In this document: one piece after another, positions 11,069 through 24,449 of the stretch
How the letters are laid out: each line of letters begins with the position of its first letter
Numbering within the stretch: position 1 is the stretch's first letter
Assembly (NCBI GenBank): GCA_025093555.1
Contig: JAIWNF010000057.1
Location: forward strand, 215,975 to 279,974
Length of the DNA stretch: 64,000 nucleotides
Source of the DNA: Circinella umbellata
Taxonomy: Eukaryota; Mucoromycota; Mucoromycetes; Mucorales; Lichtheimiaceae
Direction of reading: 5' to 3'
The notes under the pieces: generated by a model
The model's input: the letters and a program-made list of their open reading frames with translations, nothing else
Databases searched by the model: none
What the model was told of the DNA's origin: nothing
Program-made: the position numbers and the translations under genes

Positions 11069-14000
11069 CGTCAATAGATGGATGAAAGAGGAGGATTATA
11101 CTTCGTCCAATTCGATTCACTTCATTGGGTCCGCCGCACTCCCTTCCCCTCCGCGAGCTGCGCTGCCAATAATTTTTTTGGTGTTCAGGTTTTTTTTTCT
11201 TCTTCCTCCGCCAATTTAACTAAACAGCCTTTCTTTTTCTCTCTGTTTATCATACACTGCTGTAGCAATTACCATTTCTCTTCTACACTCAATTGGATTT
11301 ACGTACTGAAAAGATGTGTTGAATTGAATGTCATTATATAATAATTATGTAAAATAAAAAGAAGCATTGTCAATTAATGATCATACATGCTCTTCATATA
11401 TATATATATATTCTAGTATTATCAATATTTAACGAAACAAATATCGTATCTCTCTAGAGTTTCCTGCAAAATATTGTTACGTTTGAATTCATTTATTTTA
11501 TTTAACGTCTCAAAATGAGCACGGTGCCCTAAGGGGACATATTTGCTCAAGACAAGTTAATGAGAGTAGAGGAAATGAAAACCCTATGCGAGTATATAGC
11601 GACATATAAAATGTTACCAGAAAATCAACAATGTGTTTCAAATATAATTAGCATTTAGCAGCGGTTGTTATGACAGCATCTATGAAGATCGAAAATGATT
11701 ATAAGTAGTTGCTATGCTAACTGCGTGACACATCAATATGTTCTGGTTCAACTTCCAGTCATATTGATGTGTAAGATGAAGGTGATCCAACACATGTTAT
11801 AAGGGGAAGTCCCTTGATCTGTAATAAAAAAATTAATATGATTATATGGGGAACAGTGAATTCCATATGGAATAACAGTACAGGCCACACAGAGAGATCA
11901 TGCTACATGTCTTATGATACATAATATTTAATATTGAAAAATAAGAAGATAGGTTCAATTATGATTTTACTCGAACCCCGTAATATATATATATATATAT
12001 ATATTTCACATGTTAAAATGAGTCAACGAAGTACTGAAAAATTTATATACGTCATGTTACGATCAGTCGACACTGCAAAGAAACATTTTTATGCGTAATT
12101 ATGACAACCGGCAATTCGGGCTGATAACAACCCGATTCAGGTTTACAAGATGTCCTCAGATATTTTTTCTTTTCTTCACATGTTTGAAGATATCTTTTCG
12201 ATTCTTTTTTTTTTTTTAGTTGTGATTATTTCCATCCATTATTTTCATATGTTAATATAATTGTCATCTTGGCAACTACAACCAATGATTTTATACAACC
12301 AAGTATCCAAATATACGTCTTTTTCTTTTTGTTGAAACTGAACTTTCTTTTTTTTCTTCATTACACGTGCAAATTACTACTACTATTATTATCATCACCA
12401 TACAATGATGAGGTATGTCCCTGTGTTTGGTCCTTTTTAATAATTTTTTTTGCATAAAAAGATCGACATACTTCTTCTCCCATATGAATATTATATTTGT
12501 TCTCCGTCTCACCCCTTCGTTGTAATTCTGATTTTGGGCACTGCTGGGGTAAAAAGTTATTTCTGTATTTTTATGGATTCTTTTGCAAGAGAATACTTTA
12601 ATAGTGCAAAATTAATTAAAAATTGGTCAACTTTTATAATAAATCCAAATATCAATAAAAAAAAGCACATCTTCAATCAATAATGAAAAAAGGGAGTACG
12701 TCTATTTTACCTATTTTGTCTTTTGCTCCAAAAGGCAACAAAAAGATGCCTCCGTCTAGACTCGCCCACACTGTTAAAAAAAGATATCTTGAGCTCAATA
12801 TAAGAACATCACCATGTCAATGATCTGCATATGTTTGCATGTTTTATGGTATTAAAAAAAGTTCTGCAAGTATTAAATATTTGTTGGGTGTGTATATGTG
12901 GGTGAGGGATAAAAAAAAAACGAGTCTCATAGCTGAGAATGGGTTGAGTTGAGCATGAAAATCCGTGTTTATGTGTACTCTGTAATTCAACAAAATAATA
13001 ATAAACATGCATAAAAAAAAAAAAGTAAACATTCCCTCTTTCCTCTATATATTTTCTTTTATTTTTTTTGGGGGGAGGAGAATAAAATAAATATTTTGGC
13101 TTCAACAGTTTATCCAAAGATCGGAAAGTAATCGTGTAAGACATACACAACTTACTTATATATTTAAAGTTAGAAACTATACAAAGCCGTGATTTTTTTT
13201 TTCAATGGCAGAATGTTAAGGAGGATAACTTACGCTTAATAAAAAAAAATCCCAGAATAGGTGTGGTGCAGCTTTTTTTTTTTTTTATCCTCCTCATAAT
13301 ATAATCCTATTTCTTACTAAGAGCTTTTTACGTTTTTAAGAGTTTACATAATAATGATTTGATAATATATTCTTTTAGTAAATTTTTTTATTTTTATTTT
13401 TCAAACTTATCAGTGATATTTGTTGTTTCTTTTGATTGTTATTATTTATTATGTAAAAACCTTGTTGGGGATTTTTTTTTTTTTTTGTGAGTTTAAAGGT
13501 TCTGACTTTTTTATTATGAGCACATACTTATGCAGGTTTTAGAGAAGTAGTAGTCCGACAACACATGAAAAAAACAAATATGTTTGTACACAATATTAAT
13601 ATATGAACTCAACCTGATTGTCAACTTTACAAGTTTTGACAGACGTGCTTCGTTGTTCTTGCATTATTGTAGAGTATATAATATACGTTTATCTTTGATC
13701 GCGTCGGCTAACGGACTTGTTCGTTCCGTGTTATCTCTGTCGAAAAAAAAAAAAATAACCCTGTTGTGTGCGTGTGTTGAGTAGCCAACACGGCCAAGTA
13801 TTCCCCATTTGTAATATATACGTGGCAAGAAATTGATTTTTATGGCGACTTGATGACGAAGACAAAAATTTATTACCATCTATAGAAAATAACAAAGATT
13901 ATTTTTGGGAGAAATAAACAAGCATGGTATACGTTCCTTAATAAGCTGATTAAGCAACACGAAAACTTTTGCTCTTCATGACCCTTATGTAAGTCATGAG

Positions 14001-15486
14001 GTATCTCTCTCACATTTATCCCAACACATGCAGAAGAGCCATGATTATGTTAATAATTTGTAAGCTTCCCAAAAAGAAAAAAAAAAGAAATCACAAAATT
14101 TTTGTGTAAACTTACCAATCTGTAACCCTTTCTTTCTTAGATGATTAATAATGTTAATGAAAAGGGACAACAACAAGTACTTTTTTTCTTTCTACAGAAC
14201 GATATACACTAGGGGTTAAATGAAGTTAAGGAGAGAAATTGTCGGCATGAAAGTGTGGTAACAAATATAATGGGAGGAGGCTAGTACTTTTTCTAGTGTT
14301 TATAGACGGCGGATATGAAAAAAAAAAAATTGAGTCCGCCTAAAGCTTAATGCGCTTATGTTTATGTTTATAATAACGAACGCAAAAATGCGTGAACGGA
14401 GTTGAAGCTTTAAAGAGGTGGGATTATGTGATCGGGAGAGTGGGTAAATAGTCTTGACACGTATTTAATCTAGCAATCATCCAATATCTAGTTTGAGTCA
14501 TTAGCACGTAATCAACTGTGAAAAACTTTAATGTTAGAAAAATTATATGTTGAAAAGCACTCAAAAGGGGAATATCGGATCAACTCAGCTTTTGGTGTTC
14601 CCCCATCAAGAGCAATTTTTGGAAATTACACGAATCCCCCAATATTAGAGACAAACCAAGACCTTCTTATTGCTTCCTCACCCCCCATATTAGTAAACTG
14701 TCTTGGCTTAATATTATACGTCAAAGTGATGACTGTATTGTCTAAAAAAAAAAAAGAAGTTGAAAAAGAAAAATAGGGGTGAGTATTATTGTTATTGTTT
14801 ATCACAAGTTTAATTCCTTGGCTTACTTCCTCTTTATATACGGATTTCGCCAAGGCATATGGATAAAAACAATAACAAAAAAAAAAGTTTCTCAAACATA
14901 CTAGATTCATACCCTCCCCCCCTTCTTTTTGCTTCTCCTGAATTAAAGTGATGTGTCATACAAGGACTGATTGTTTTACCGCAGCCACATATTATTTTTA
15001 TTTTTATACTATTATTACAAAACCGCAGTACTTAGAAAGTGATAACAAACTGCGCATAGGGATCTCCATGGTAACTGTGGCGACATGATGAAATCATCAT
15101 TTATAAATTATTTTTGTGGAGAAAATATGCTTCATATAAAATATATTGCGGAATTATTGAACAAAAGGGGCATATCGGGGGGTGATCTTTTCCGACTCAT
15201 AGCTATTTAGTTATGTAATAGTTTGATTTGGAATCCTTTTTCGGAGTAAGTTGATTATTAAGATGCTAGTTGAAATTTTTTTTTTTTTTTCATCCGACTG
15301 CGGAAAAATGGGGGGTGAGGCGACGACAACCGCATGATAAAAAATAAAAAGTATATAAAAGGAACGGATCTGGTTTTTTTTTTATATCTTTCACTTTGTT
15401 TATTTACTTTACTTTTTTTTTCTTTCAAACTGTCTATATATCAACTTTTACATATTAAATCAAAACGAACGTTTTACATAACACGA
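11069..15486. other. Long intergenic region, no gene seen
   Basis: A 4.4-kb AT-rich stretch upstream of both flanking genes. It holds TA microsatellites (11398-11410, 11983-12003), homopolymer tracts, and a strong hairpin at 11728-11772. Several open frames of 60-115 codons are low-complexity and lack splice-consistent continuation or recognisable motifs. The pyrimidine-rich run at 15370-15430 is probably the leader of the downstream gene. Confidence 0.55.
11728..11772. repeat. Perfect 13-bp inverted repeat, hairpin
   Basis: Arms ACACATCAATATG (11728-11740) and CATATTGATGTGT (11760-11772) are exact reverse complements. The 19-nt loop itself contains an inner CTGG/CCAG stem (11743-11746 with 11755-11758). 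No gene covers it. Confidence 0.8.
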
Positions 15487-16066
15487 ATGCTTTCAATGCC
15501 ATCACTTCGATTATTCAAAACATTTTCACATCCCCAACAACACCCACATAACCATCATCAAGACGATTGTTCGTGCAGTTGTCATACAGATAACACAAAA
15601 TCATTTTCAGCACCACGATGGTTATCACGACGTATTCGACGACGATCATCTACTTGTAGTGAACAATCATATGTTGTATCGTATGAAGAAGAGTTAAACG
15701 AATTAATACAAGCATATGAATTTGCTGAAGACGAGGTAAATTTTTGTTTGAAAAAAAAAAACTTTTTTTTTCTGTTTGTACCACCTTGCGGCAAAAATAT
15801 AAAAAATAAAGGAGTTGGCTTATTAACATAATTATTTTATTTTCTTTTTTTAGTTGGCATACGCTATTGACTCACAAGGATCAGTATATTTCGATAATGA
15901 CAGAGAAACAGCTGAAGAAGCTATTGAAGTATGCGTGGATCGATATAACTTTTTATTATCAAGGTTATCCAAAGCTGAAACTATCAAATTAAACGCTCAG
16001 TATTATGGTGCTATTGCAAGCTTACATGTGCGCCTCAGTGCTTTGCCACAATTATCATATGCATGA
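15487..16066 (+). CDS. Small helical protein of unknown function, 2 exons
   Basis: Exons 15487-15735 and 15854-16066 join in frame (GTAAAT donor, TTTTTTTAG acceptor) into 153 residues. The N-terminal third is basic and low-complexity, with a His/Cys cluster (HPQQHPHNHH, then CSCSCH) and an Arg/Ser-rich stretch (RRIRRRSSTCS). The rest is an amphipathic three-helix-like segment running from YEEELNELIQAYEFAEDE through AIEVCVDRYNFLLSRL to AQYYGAIASLHVRLSALP. I do not recognise the family. The helical repeat and the Tyr/Ala pattern recall small MIT-like bundles, but that is a weak guess. An in-frame upstream ATG at 15334 exists, but the intervening residues are hydrophobic low-complexity and look like leader sequence. 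Confidence 0.7.
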
Positions 16067-16080
16067 GGTTCGAGAACCTC
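16065..16080 (+). other. 7-bp hairpin overlapping a stop codon
   Basis: GAGGTTC-GA-GAACCTC is an inverted repeat with a 2-base loop. Its first two bases are the last two of the TGA stop of the upstream gene. It may be a 3'UTR stem-loop or coincidence. Confidence 0.4.
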
Positions 16081-19000
16081 ACAATAATACCCCTATCTCT
16101 CCTTTTTACCCAATTTCGTTGTGTTTTTTTTACTTGCCTTGTTTGGAGCTTGCTCCATTTGTATATTTTACTTTAAAGCCTACTATATTTTGTCGTCATC
16201 CGACTGAAACATCATTACATACATTTAACTCAATTTTTTCAAACAAAGAAAACACACATTTTGTACATATCTTTTTTTTTTACTTCTTTTCATTACATAT
16301 ACGCCACACATGATACACACATTATATTTCATTCATTCATTCATTAATCATTCACACACACAAAAATACTATATTATCACGTTCTTATCTTAATTTTTTT
16401 TTATTATTATATACTTTCTTAATCTATTATCATTCATCATCAATTCATCATCAAATCAATTAATAATAATCAATACATTCTTATGTTCTTCTTTTTATTT
16501 ATGATCATAACAAAAAAAAATTTTACGTGTTATTTTTTAATCTTATTTGTTGTTGTTGTTGTTGTTGCTGTTGCTGATAACTAAATTTTGTTGGCGTTGT
16601 GTTTACAAGACAATGGTTATTGTTATTGTTGTTACAATTTTATATTAAGTAGTTTACTCAATATGTACTTCCGGTTTAATTATTTACAGAAAAAAAAAAC
16701 AACAACAAAAGCCCTGAAAAAAAAAGGGGGCTACTGTATAATATAACCAGCCATTGATTTATAATAACATATATATCTGTTTTCACGCATGAAAAAAAAG
16801 TACAAACCTGTTACCTGGCAAAATGTGACCCGGTTTTCTTTTTTTAAAGAAACCACACCCATGTAACAATATATTTTATTGATTTTTCCATCTGATCTAT
16901 TCAAGTTGAACATGGTGAAAAAAAAAAGGAAATACTGAATTCAAATACATTGATAAAAAAAAAATTAGATATAGATTACTTTTCAGTTGATGATAACATT
17001 ATTTGTATCTGGTGAAAGATCTTGAGACTCATTTAGATTTGAAACTCATTTTCTTTATCATTGCTAATTATTATTGATGTTAAGTTATTATATAATTATA
17101 ATACTATTTTTATGTGATCAGTGTAATCTCACTCTCACGATGAAAAAACGGGGAACGATGTTATTGATGGCCATGAACTTTTCTCTAGAATAAAAAATGA
17201 TTTTCATCTTCCGTCTTCGTGGGTAAATAAATGATTTATTTTATAACCTCTTTTCTTTATAAATGTAACCGGTTTAGCCGAAGAGAATAAGATTGAACCG
17301 AAAACCCGGTGAAAATTCGTTTATACGTTTAGTCGATGAATGATCAGAAAAAAAAAAAAACCGGAACCTTAAAATCACATTCTTTCTTCAAAGTTGTGCT
17401 GGTTGAAAATGATAGCATAACAAGAATGCCGTACACACATCACATATACATATAGTAAAACGCGTGAATTATTAATTATTGATTATATGTTTCGGTATTT
17501 TTGGTTCAAAAAGAATGAGTATTTAGACCGCATGATAAACCTACAAATAAAATTCTTTGTTATTTCATTTTCTATAATAATATGGGCTATTCCCATTGTT
17601 TTAGTTTTTTAAAGCATATTTCCTCAAGAGACTCCTTTTTCTCCCCCACATTTTTATTTCTATGTTATGAAACTAGCTTTTGTTGTCTTGGATTTTTCGT
17701 TTTCCGATCTAAGTTTTAGATTCAACGACACATCCCCCCCCTTCCTTGTTAAACCTTCTTTACGGCTATAACATTAGTCCGTGAAAAAAAAAATTGAAGT
17801 TGCATGATGCATAATAACATGCGGAAAAAACATTTTCTTTTCAATTTGCACACACACACACACATTACTATGTGAATTAATTAGGACTAAAAATATAATC
17901 ATGCTAATTCGGTTGATTTCTTTGAAATAGAGATAAAATAAGAAATTCATTACGTTAGCAAAAAAAAAAAGAAGCATGCATCGAATGATCTGCTTGATAT
18001 TAATGATATTAGTGTACACAGTGTGTTATTACAATTGTAACTTGTTATGTAAAATTAATTGAAAACGGTATAATTTTACGGATGAGAAAAACTCTATTAT
18101 TTTCTTTGTTATTGTGTTGTTGTGGTTATTGTTATATGAGTCAAAAGATACCATGGTTGATTCAAGGTACTTCTAAGCTGCTTTACAATTTTGTCCAGTA
18201 TATTTTTTAGGTTAAAGAGTTGTCTATACCATCATTCAATTGTCTCCCACGAACAAAAAAAAATAAGACTCCTATGTAGCTTACTGATAATATTCTCACA
18301 ATACGTACAATAGATAACAATGGACATCATTTTATCAGCAGTAGCTGTTTCCACCCTCAAAAAAACACGTACTTATTAGACTGGAATCAAAAGACGTTGT
18401 TTTCTAATGATGATTTACATGAAAAAAAACACAAATATAATTTAGTTCATCATCATTCTAAATATGAAATATATTACGTATGCGTTTTATTGTAAAAGAA
18501 GAACATAGATATTGGTAATGCGTTCCAAAAGATCCGATGAAATGATAAACATGTTTGGCGATTCACTCTATAAAAAGGTATCCAGATATTGATTGTGTAA
18601 ATAAAAAAAATAGCAGCAGTACTGAATACCATAGTGTATTATTATACGTATTCAACCATTGTTGCTGTATTCATATATCTATTGAAGACAAAAAAAACTT
18701 ATATCCATATTCCTATTGTTGATTTAGATAGATAGATGACTATTTTTGCAGAATATCTATCAATCTAGCATATTATGTTTGGGAAATACACACTAAGAAC
18801 AAACGTATGTATAAAAGTTTCTTAGAGACAATTATCGACTTTAATATAGACTATAGGGAAAATATCTTTTCGGGGACCGGATAGTATCGGATAGTATTCT
18901 ACTATCCTTTGGTATACCCCTAGAATGATTTACTTTTACCATACGTAAACTTTTTTATATATAAAAATTTAAGGTTCTTCAATCATTCTTTTTTGTTTTT

Positions 19001-19156
19001 TGTTCAGAATACGTACAGTCCAATTAATAATAATGAGTTATTTTCCATCTTGTTTTTTTCTTTTTGATTAATAACAAACGCAAACGAGTAAAATTTACAT
19101 TGTAAATATGTACTTTGGGCATAAAAAAATTATTAATAGCTTTTTAAACTTTCTTT
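16067..19156. other. Intergenic, no gene seen
   Basis: A 3.1-kb AT-rich stretch. It contains simple repeats such as ATTC (16327-16344) and TTG (16550-16575), and a short hairpin GGATAGTA-TTC-TACTATCC at 18889-18907 that follows a direct repeat of the same motif. No exon chain could be built on either strand. Confidence 0.55.
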
Positions 19157-20593
19157 TTAATACTTGTAAGTAGCATTTAATCGTCTTCTTAAATGTTCAC
19201 CAGCTGTTATAATTTCACCCGATTTGGCAACTCCTTGTGTGGATTCAGAAGGTGGAGGAACAATCGAACTAGGAATAGGCGACAATAATGTATCATCTTC
19301 AGGGTGTATAAAAACAGGCATCGAATAACGGTCCACATGTGCATGTTCTGGTAAAAAGGTGACACGATGCAAAGTACTCTTGAATAATCCATTGGTCCAT
19401 TCCTATATATATTCAAAAAATGGATTAAGTTTATATTCATTTTTCTTTTTCTTTACAATTCTGCTTAGTAAATCTACCTGCAATTGATCACCAACATTAA
19501 CCAAGATTGAATTTTCAATCAATGGGGCAGAAATCCATTCTGTTCGACTGGCTTTCACTTCAAGACCGGGAACATCTTTTTGAAACAATAAAGTGATACT
19601 ACCATAATCACTATGGGCGCCTGCGCGTACGGTCTCCTTATAAGTAGATTCACCACCTCGTGGATATTTAAGAAAACGAAGAACTTCACCAGATTGACGA
19701 TCATAAGTGTGACGATCTGAAAACCACTTGGCTCCACCTTCTTCTTCTGGAATCTATAAGATGATTGATGTCATTATATACAATTATTAAATTAAATTTT
19801 CGAACCAAAGGATAAAAATATACATAATTTATGATTTAATTACCTCGAGTGCAATTGCAAAGGCTTGTAAAATACGCATTGCAGTTCCATGACATGCCTA
19901 ATATCTATCATCAGATTCCTTGGTATTCTCCAAATATTAAAAATTATATACAACTTACACGTGAAAATTCTTCAATGAATGGTTGCTCTTTTTCGAAAAT
20001 AGGTGGAAGAGGAGCATATGGTTTGCCATTTACAAAGTTACGAAAATTGAAACCTCTGTCCCAGAATTTTTTAACTAAATGGAACTAATTTCTTTCAAAT
20101 GATCTATTCTTCCCCAATATTTAAAACAAATGATAACTTACTCTTTATGATCTCCTTGTTTTTGATTCTCGGGATCCAAACTGTTTTCATAATATGGTTA
20201 TCAATTGCTATCCTCCAATACACTGTATACGGTATGACAGCTTTATATATATACAGAATAAACTTACGTTTCTTGATAGAGTTCTGAATAACCATGATTA
20301 TCTTCTTGAATCAAATATTTACGTTTTTCTTCACTTGATAAATCGAAAAACTCTTTTGCCTAGAAATAGTATTTATTTATTTATTCATTTTTTTCACTTT
20401 TTTTTAAAAAAAAAAGAGAACCGAGTGCGTGTTTTACCAATTCAAATGAATGATCAATTTGATCTTTAGGTAACCCATGGTTAATAATGTAAAAGAACCC
20501 AATAGTTTTACAAGCGTTCAAGACATTGGCTGCAACTTCTTTGGGATTTGTATCGAAATTACTAAAGTCAATTACTGGAATTTGGTCGATCAT
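19157..20593 (-). CDS. 2-oxoglutarate/Fe(II)-dependent dioxygenase (IPNS-like), 7 exons
   Basis: Exons (minus) are 20438-20593, 20268-20359, 20142-20180, 19959-20055, 19844-19897, 19478-19753 and 19157-19402, giving 319 residues. The N-terminal DIOX_N part has IPVIDFSNF and GFFYIINHGLP. The catalytic 2OG-FeII core has GAHSDYGSITLLF, the HxD iron ligands, followed by STLHRVTF with the distal His and RYSMPVF with the Arg that binds 2-oxoglutarate. The substrate is unknown. Fungal members act in diverse small-molecule oxidations. The acceptor of exon 4 matters: the nearer AG sites create stops, while the AG at 20056-20057 restores the family-like KEGFNFRNF. No neighbouring biosynthetic cluster is visible. 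Confidence 0.9.
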
Positions 20594-20939
20594 AATATTT
20601 TAACACAGAGAAGGAAAAGACCAAAAAAAAAAAAAAAAAAAATCAAGAGGATGTATAAAAATAGGGTGTTGTGAAACGAAAAGAAAAAGAAGAAAGATCT
20701 TGCAGCATTAAAGTCAGATTAGTCATGTCATAAATTTAAACATGAAAGGTAATAGTTTAATCATATACTAAATTATCATACATACTAGAAACAATAAAGA
20801 CAAATGTAAGGGGAAAAAAGGAGAACACGGTAATAATAAGAATAACAGTAATTGTATGTTGCGAGAAATAATAGGGCATATATAAATGTTATAGATGGTT
20901 GCTATGGTGTGAAATGAAAAATGAAATAGGTATTTACGT
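20594..20939. other. Short intergenic region
   Basis: About 350 bp between the dioxygenase start and the metal transporter stop, both on the minus strand. AT-rich with an A tract at 20622-20641. Nothing else seen. Confidence 0.5.
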
Positions 20940-22992
20940 TCATACTTTTGATGGTGTTTCTAAACTAACAAGAATTTGTTGTACTTGTTCACAGTCGTGT
21001 TGAATTGCGGATCGAACACGATGTTCTAACCGACGTGCTTCTTGAACACTCAATTCTGGGTTTACCTTTAATGCCATATCTACATGATAGAATGGTCCTA
21101 ATTTTCTACCTCTTATTGAATGGTAATCAATTAAATTGGGTTCGAGAACCTGTTTTTTTTTTTATAAATAATAATCAGTTAAAAATTTCATTCATTGTAT
21201 AATACATCAAGAAGTAAAAAAAAAAAAAGAAAAAAGCACATCATGAATGAAAAAATATACCTTCATTTGGGCCATAATACGTCTTATCTTATCCACTTCA
21301 GTCACATCCATGCCTCTGTCGGTCAATTCTTTGAGTGATGACTTTGTAATTCCAAATGTACTTTTCAACAACATTCCTGAAACTACTAATCCACCAAGAG
21401 GATCAAGAACTGATATACCTGCATAACTGCCTGCAATTGCTACCATCGCTACCCCACTTGATAATGCATCTGATCGATGATGCCTAGTACATATAATTGG
21501 ATCATTAAGCTTTCCAATTTCCCACTATACTATTTTTCTCACTTACCAAGCATTTGCAACCAATACTTCACTTCGCTCACTTCGTCCTACCTTGAGTGCT
21601 ATCAAATCATTTTATCCAGTTTTGTTAAGTCACACAAGTATATACATATAAACAATTTGTTGTCAACAAAAGGTAAATAAATAACAACAATGAAAATGCT
21701 TACTTGCTCGATATAACCATTCTTTCACAAGTACACTTGACAAGGCAATCCAAGCGGCGTTTGGATTCAATGTACCATCAGCCGATGTCAGTGATGACGG
21801 TCCATGATCATGTAGCATGGATGGAATTGCTGCAAATGATGCAGGCGTTGTAGTCGCTTTTTCCACGGTTTGGTGTTGTGCTTCCATTACTAGGGGGGCA
21901 GTCTCTTGAACTGCTTGCGTAACATGGATTGTGGATGCATTACTTAAAGTTGCTTGTAATAGTTCAAAAGAGTGGACTCCGATTCCTATTGCGCCCGCAA
22001 TCAGGAGAGATGAAATGGCCAATGAACCGACCGTTTCAAATTTGCCTAATAATAATATTACAAACGTAATTAATAATCCTTTTCTTTATATCTTTTATAT
22101 TTTCCTATACCATTATGACTTTTTTTAATCACACATCTTCATAATAAATTACCATAACCGTACGGGTAAATCATATCTGGCTTTTTTCGCGACATTTTGA
22201 AAGTGTATAAGGTTACAAAATCACTTAATAAATCTATATATCATAATATCTTAATATCCTGGGAAAATTCTCGATATGGAATTTTTTTTCGTTTTTTTTT
22301 TACTATCTATTAATCCTCTACCTCCAAATGAATGTGCAGCATCTGCTAGTAGTGCAGCAGAATTCATGAACCTGAGACAATGTTAATTCAGTTTAAAAAA
22401 ATGTCTGTTTGTAATTTTAATCCACTTATATAAGATACACACACACACGTTCTCTCTCTCTCTCTCTCTCTTTCTTTGATTATAAGACTGTTCCTAATCT
22501 TCCTCCTCCTCTTTGTTTCTTTTTTACTTACCATCCAGCAGTACCTTTTGCTACAGTTAATCCAACATTGGACGCTAAACCTATCATTGTAATTCGTACA
22601 CCTTTCTTCCCTATATAAGAATATTAGCAACATGTATATATATATATATATATCAGTTAAAATTTATCAATCCATCTTCATTCATACGAAACGAAAAAGA
22701 GTGACAATACTAATGAGAGAATAATGCACGAACCAGAGTGTTCAAATGTAGTTGCAATATCAGCATGGATTGAATGATTATGACTATGAGATCCATGGTT
22801 GCGTACTGATAAAACATTGGTTTTACGTGATAGTACTGTCTTGTTTTTAATTATTGATGTGAAAGAAGAATGTTGTTGCTGTTGTTTAATGAGTGCTGTT
22901 GTATAATAGGCTGATGTTTGTTGTCGTTGTTGATAACAACAACGTGTGGTATATTTTGATAATGGTCTATAAAGTAATAGTCGTGTTGTCAT
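20940..22992 (-). CDS. CDF family metal transporter, mitochondrial Mmt1/2-like, 8 exons
   Basis: Exons (minus) are 22734-22992, 22532-22610, 22322-22371, 22153-22233, 21704-22045, 21547-21598, 21261-21483 and 20940-21149, all in frame, giving 431 residues. The N-terminus is basic and rich in Arg, Ser and Gln without acids, like a mitochondrial targeting sequence, then a His-rich stretch (GSHSHNHSIHAD). The transmembrane core has NSAALLADAAHSFGDLLSDF, the CDF metal site, then YPYGYGKFETVGSL and later NAWHHRSDALSS, the second HxxxD site. The C-terminal cytoplasmic-type domain has RGRKLGPFYHVDMAL. Yeast Mmt1/Mmt2 in this group move iron across the mitochondrial membrane; the substrate here is inferred. 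The middle segment around residues 180-260 is Ala/Thr/Ser-rich and longer than the core family. Confidence 0.92.
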
Positions 22993-24412
22993 ATTTTGTA
23001 TTGAAAGAGAACAAAGAAAAGAAAAGAAAAAAGATAAAGAGAAGGAGGAGAGTGGAAAAGTTGTTGCACCAGATCTTCTGGTGCCTTTTTTTTATTATTA
23101 TTTTGGTTTTCCGAGTAGTGTGAATACTTCAGAAAAAAAAAAAAAAAAAGGCGGGCGAATTTTGCGATCTGATAAGACATAATGGCGTTATATTTTACTT
23201 GTTCAGGATCCGCTTCATACAAACCCCACACTTTTAGTTGGATTCTCGGCGCACTCAACTTCACCATCGCAATCGACGCCCGTGCGTTTTTGTAGTATTA
23301 TTAAAAAAAATAATGGCGTGATTAATTTTGACCAGTTTTAATCTTGGTTTTTATTACTTTTCTTCTTTTTTGGAAATAAACTTAATTCTGTAAAACCTTT
23401 GACATTGTAGTACCTTTTTTTTCATTCATTTGGTTAGATGGATCGTAATGATGCATTGGATAAATATGATAGAACGGATGGGGGATGACCGAATCCCTCG
23501 TGTAGCCTGTCAACTCACTCAATATTTAATTTACTTTAATAGCATTTTTTTTTTGCTGGTGGTTCTTAAGCTGTACATAGAGCTAGTAGAGAGTAGTTTA
23601 ACCTAAATAGTTATTTTCTTGAACATGAGTATGTATATTGCATATGTTCGTTGTACAACAACACGTTTCATATTCATTATCACTATAATGTATGTATTTA
23701 TATAGGTATATTAATCCCTGCGGCAAAAAAAAAAAAAGATTTATCAGTTATAAGTTGGATATGGAGCGAAAAAAAAAACAAAAGGTGGGGTAAATCAGTG
23801 CATGTAAAATCAAGATATAGAAGAATACTTGGTATCATTATCCAGTACGTAACTGATTTCTTTTCTATTATGATGGCTTTAAATATTATCAACATCCTTA
23901 GATACTGATAATAATTATAATATAATATATAAAAATGTTTATATGATTCATAATATTTCCTTTTCTTGAATTTCATCTTCTTGAGTTTTTATTTTGTAAC
24001 CGTAAATATTAGTTTTGAATACATATTTTATCGTCATTATCAATGGGTATTGCAACAAAGCTACTGTCGTAGTACTAGCTATATTAATTATGTTGATAAA
24101 CTTTATCCAGAAAATATTGATGGATTGTAGCCTAGTTTTTTTTTTTGCAACTTCTGTTCCATTTAGAATCGATCATGCAATAATGATAAAATACAGTACA
24201 TAGAATACCCTTTATTGGTAACAGTTACAGTGGAGTTGACCCCATACTTCTTTATAATAATAATGAATTCATTTTAGCCATCAATCAAAAGGTATATGAT
24301 GTACTATATTATCGCAACATATGGCTTTATTTTTATATATAGTGTACAACACCACATGGGGTTATCTATATACAGTACATACTAGTTTTTCGTGGGGATC
24401 CCGTAATATTGA

Positions 24413-24449
<37 letters not shown>

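Noticed and set aside
11741..11760. tRNA T-arm-like GGTTCAACTTCC
   Set aside because: The loop is 8 nt and no acceptor, D or anticodon arms can be folded around it; it belongs to the hairpin.
12809..13150. Minus-strand open frame of 113 codons
   Set aside because: Derived from homopolymer-rich sequence; residues are runs of Phe, Tyr and Lys, with no conserved pattern.
23150..23267. Minus-strand start MVKLSAPRIQLKVWGLYEADPEQ
   Set aside because: The first 39 codons look protein-like, but a poly-F tract follows and no downstream exon could be joined; it lies in the promoter region of the metal transporter. Left unannotated.
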